The notes beneath the pieces are model-generated. The model did no database searches, was not told where the DNA came from, and was given only the letters and a program-made list of their open reading frames with translations. The translations under genes and the position numbers were made by a program. 64,000 nucleotides of DNA from Flavobacteriales bacterium (GTDB lineage: Bacteria; Bacteroidota; Bacteroidia; Flavobacteriales_F; PHOS-HE28), in contig JADKFY010000003.1 of the NCBI GenBank assembly GCA_016717305.1, forward strand, positions 124,001-188,000. The letters run 5' to 3'. Below, piece after piece: positions 62,289-64,000 of this stretch; the stretch's first letter is position 1, and the number at the start of each line of letters is the position of its first letter.

Positions 62289-63677
62289 ATGAAGAAGGTT
62301 TGGGCACTCCTTTCTGAAAGTCTATCCGGTTCAGAGGAACAGGACTATACCGCTATCGGGATACGGCGTGCGATCGTGTTGTTGAGCATACCAATGGTGC
62401 TGGAGATGGGCATGGAGGCCCTGTTCGCGTTGGTCGATATCTTCTTCGTGGCACAGCTAGGTGAAGTGGCAACGGCAACGGTGGGCCTTACCGAGACCAT
62501 GATGGTGCCAGTGTATTCCATCGCCTGGGGATTGGGAATGGGCGCAACCGCCGTGGTGGCCCGACGTACCGGGGAGAAGAACAAGCCAGGTGCGCGGGTG
62601 GCCGCCGCGCAGAGTGTGCTCATTGCCTTACTGATCGGTCTGGCACTGGCGGTACCGGCGGTGATCTGGGCACCCGAAATGCTGGTGCTGATCGGTGCCG
62701 GGGAAGATGTGCGAGCCGTCGCGTTGCCTTTTACCCGGTTAATGCTCGCTAGCAACTTGATCATCATGTTGCTCTTCGTGGTGAACGCCGTTTTCCGTGG
62801 CGCGGGAAATGCGCGCATGGCCTTGCGGACCTTGGCATTGGCGAATGGCATCAACATCGTTTTGGATCCCTTGTTGATCTTCGGAGTGGGCTTCTTTCCA
62901 GAATTGGGGGTCTTCGGAGCTGCGGTTGCAACGTGTACCGGCCGCACGATCGGTGTGCTCTATCAATTGTACCACCTTACCAGAAAGGGCGGTCCCTTCG
63001 CCATACGGCTGCCCGATCTGCGCCCAGTGCGCGATGTGCTTGTCGGGATCATCAAGATCTCCATGGGCGGCATGGGGCAATTCCTGATCGCGAGCTTGAG
63101 CTGGGTGTTCCTGGTGCGCATCGTGGCCGGCTTCGGAACGGTCGCGGTAGCCGGATACATGGTGGCCTTCCGGATCATCATTGTAACACTGTTACCTGCT
63201 TGGGGAATGGCCAATGCAGCAGCAACGCTCGTAGGCCAGAACCTGGGAGCAAAACAACCCGAACGTGCAGAACGCAGTGCATGGCTTTGCGGCCACTACA
63301 ACATGTTCTTCATGGTAACCGTCATGCTCTTTTTCTGGGCAGCAGCGCCGTGGATCGTTTCCTTCTTCGACCAAAGCCCCGAGGCGGATGCCTTCGCCAT
63401 TCTGGCCTTGCGCGTAGTTAGCTTGGGCTACTTCTTCTACGGCTACGGAATGGTGCTTGCACAAGCCTTGAACGGTGCCGGTGACAGCCTTACGCCCACA
63501 TGGCTCAATGTGATCTGCTTCTGGGCGGTGGAAATTCCGCTGGCCTATCTGCTTGCAAATTCACTGCACTACGGACCGATCGGTGTTTATGCCTCCATCG
63601 CGATCAGCGAAAGTCTGCTGGCCGTCTTGTGCGCGATCATCTTCAAGCAGGGCAAGTGGAAGTTGATGAAGGTTTGA
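62289..63677 (+). CDS. MATE-family multidrug exporter
   Basis: 462 residues and about 12 membrane helices in two repeated halves; the family opening IVLLSIPMVLEMGMEALFAL, then WGLGMGATAVVARRTGEKN, FRGAGNARMALRTLALANG, and GWGMANAAATLVGQNLGA-type block (AWGMANAAATLVGQNLGAKQ) with FAQALNGAGDSLTPTW-like end (LAQALNGAGDSLTPTWLNV). Such proteins export drugs or metabolites using Na+ or H+. It is alone on the plus strand and ends before a hairpin at 63693. Confidence 0.92.
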   Translation: MKKVWALLSESLSGSEEQDYTAIGIRRAIVLLSIPMVLEMGMEALFALVDIFFVAQLGEVATATVGLTETMMVPVYSIAWGLGMGATAVVARRTGEKNKPGARVAAAQSVLIALLIGLALAVPAVIWAPEMLVLIGAGEDVRAVALPFTRLMLASNLIIMLLFVVNAVFRGAGNARMALRTLALANGINIVLDPLLIFGVGFFPELGVFGAAVATCTGRTIGVLYQLYHLTRKGGPFAIRLPDLRPVRDVLVGIIKISMGGMGQFLIASLSWVFLVRIVAGFGTVAVAGYMVAFRIIIVTLLPAWGMANAAATLVGQNLGAKQPERAERSAWLCGHYNMFFMVTVMLFFWAAAPWIVSFFDQSPEADAFAILALRVVSLGYFFYGYGMVLAQALNGAGDSLTPTWLNVICFWAVEIPLAYLLANSLHYGPIGVYASIAISESLLAVLCAIIFKQGKWKLMKV

Positions 63678-63692
63678 GATCAGCCCGTGAAA

Positions 63693-63726
63693 ATGTGAAG
63701 TATGCGCCACAAGGCCCACTTCACAT
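63693..63726 (+). terminator. Hairpin terminator after the MATE gene
   Basis: ATGTGAAGT (63693-63701) pairs with ACTTCACAT (63718-63726); TG-c-GCC/GGC-c-CA extends the stem inside to an ACAA loop. Confidence 0.7.
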
Positions 63727-63946
63727 CCTTGCATTCCCTCAACTCCTTTCATTACCACCCTTCCTGCTCCCTCTGACCAACGTCGTCCGGCCGGCACCCT
63801 TGTCACCATGCAAGCGAAGACACGAGCCTCTACGTGATTTGAAGGATCAGGTGCCTCACTCCGTTCGCAATGGACAAAGACGCGATAGTTGAATATCGAA
63901 ATTAAGTCGCACATTTGGTTCTATTCGACCTATCAACTCTTCGCCC

Positions 63947-64000
63947 ATGTCCATTCAAAGGCCCCTGCTGATCATTTTCCTAATGTTGGGAGAATGCACA
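63947..64000 (+). CDS. Start of a truncated gene with a signal-like N-terminus
   Basis: From ATG 63947 the frame is open to the right edge and reads a basic-hydrophobic start (QRPLLIIFLMLGEC), like a lipoprotein or signal peptide. The ~220 bp between the MATE terminator and this ATG show no gene. Confidence 0.35.
   Translation, partial: MSIQRPLLIIFLMLGECT

Overview
The window looks like a chromosomal piece of an uncultured Bacteroidota, most likely a GC-rich Flavobacteriales-like lineage. The signs are a tmRNA tag ending in YALAA, promoter boxes of the Bacteroidota type (TTTG, spacer, TAnnTTTG) in place of E. coli boxes, a type IX secretion (T9SS) sorting domain, DUF2807, PorV-like, PafA-like and Kelch proteins, and many ATGA gene overlaps. 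The taxonomic placement is inference from gene content.

Layout. 1-8.0 kb is the right part of an aryl-polyene/flexirubin-type type II polyketide cluster: acyltransferase end, hot-dog dehydratase, thioesterase, two ketosynthase plus Cys-less partner pairs, ACP, polysaccharide deacetylase, LolA-like carrier, FabZ-like protein and a GT2-DUF2062 fusion. It is followed by ssrA (8.06-8.46 kb). 8.6-13.5 kb holds a saccharopine/alanine dehydrogenase-like enzyme, lipoproteins and a GH16 enzyme. 13.6-23.4 kb is a fatty-acid beta-oxidation locus: MarR regulator, 3-hydroxyacyl-CoA dehydrogenase/enoyl-CoA hydratase, thiolase and acyl-CoA dehydrogenase. Accessory genes (MORN protein, KilA-N protein, unknown small proteins) and two families of short interspersed repeats break it up. 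23.4-30.7 kb has a DinB protein, a lipoprotein and a TetR-controlled RND tripartite efflux operon. 30.9-41.6 kb has a Kelch protein, O-methyltransferase, TerB-like protein, threonine aldolase, a histidine kinase, an OmpA protein, and the minus-strand chain obg-PAP2-crcB-PafA. 41.7-50 kb has a T9SS cargo protein, adk, hpt, outer-membrane proteins and an ECF sigma/anti-sigma pair. 50-64 kb has a deiodinase-like redoxin, tsaE, alanine dehydrogenase, proline dehydrogenase, aroB-aroA, formate-THF ligase, a poly-G junk-like island, an OmpA lipid-interface protein and a MATE exporter.

Data quality matters here. At least six long genes (hydroxyacyl-CoA dehydrogenase, acyl-CoA dehydrogenase, RND pump, TetR, Kelch, formate-THF ligase) are broken by 1-2 nt indels, often explained by loss of one base from a short homopolymer, while the protein on both sides stays conserved. 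About 550 bp at 59.8-60.4 kb is almost pure G/C runs. Both look like sequencing or assembly error more than pseudogenisation, so I annotate those genes as single reconstructed CDSs.

The most interesting unexplained structures are a ~96-bp interspersed repeat (three copies, called RepA here) whose central hairpin keeps its pairing while its stem sequence changes, and two abutting 27-bp dyads plus phased decamers upstream of the acyl-CoA dehydrogenase gene.
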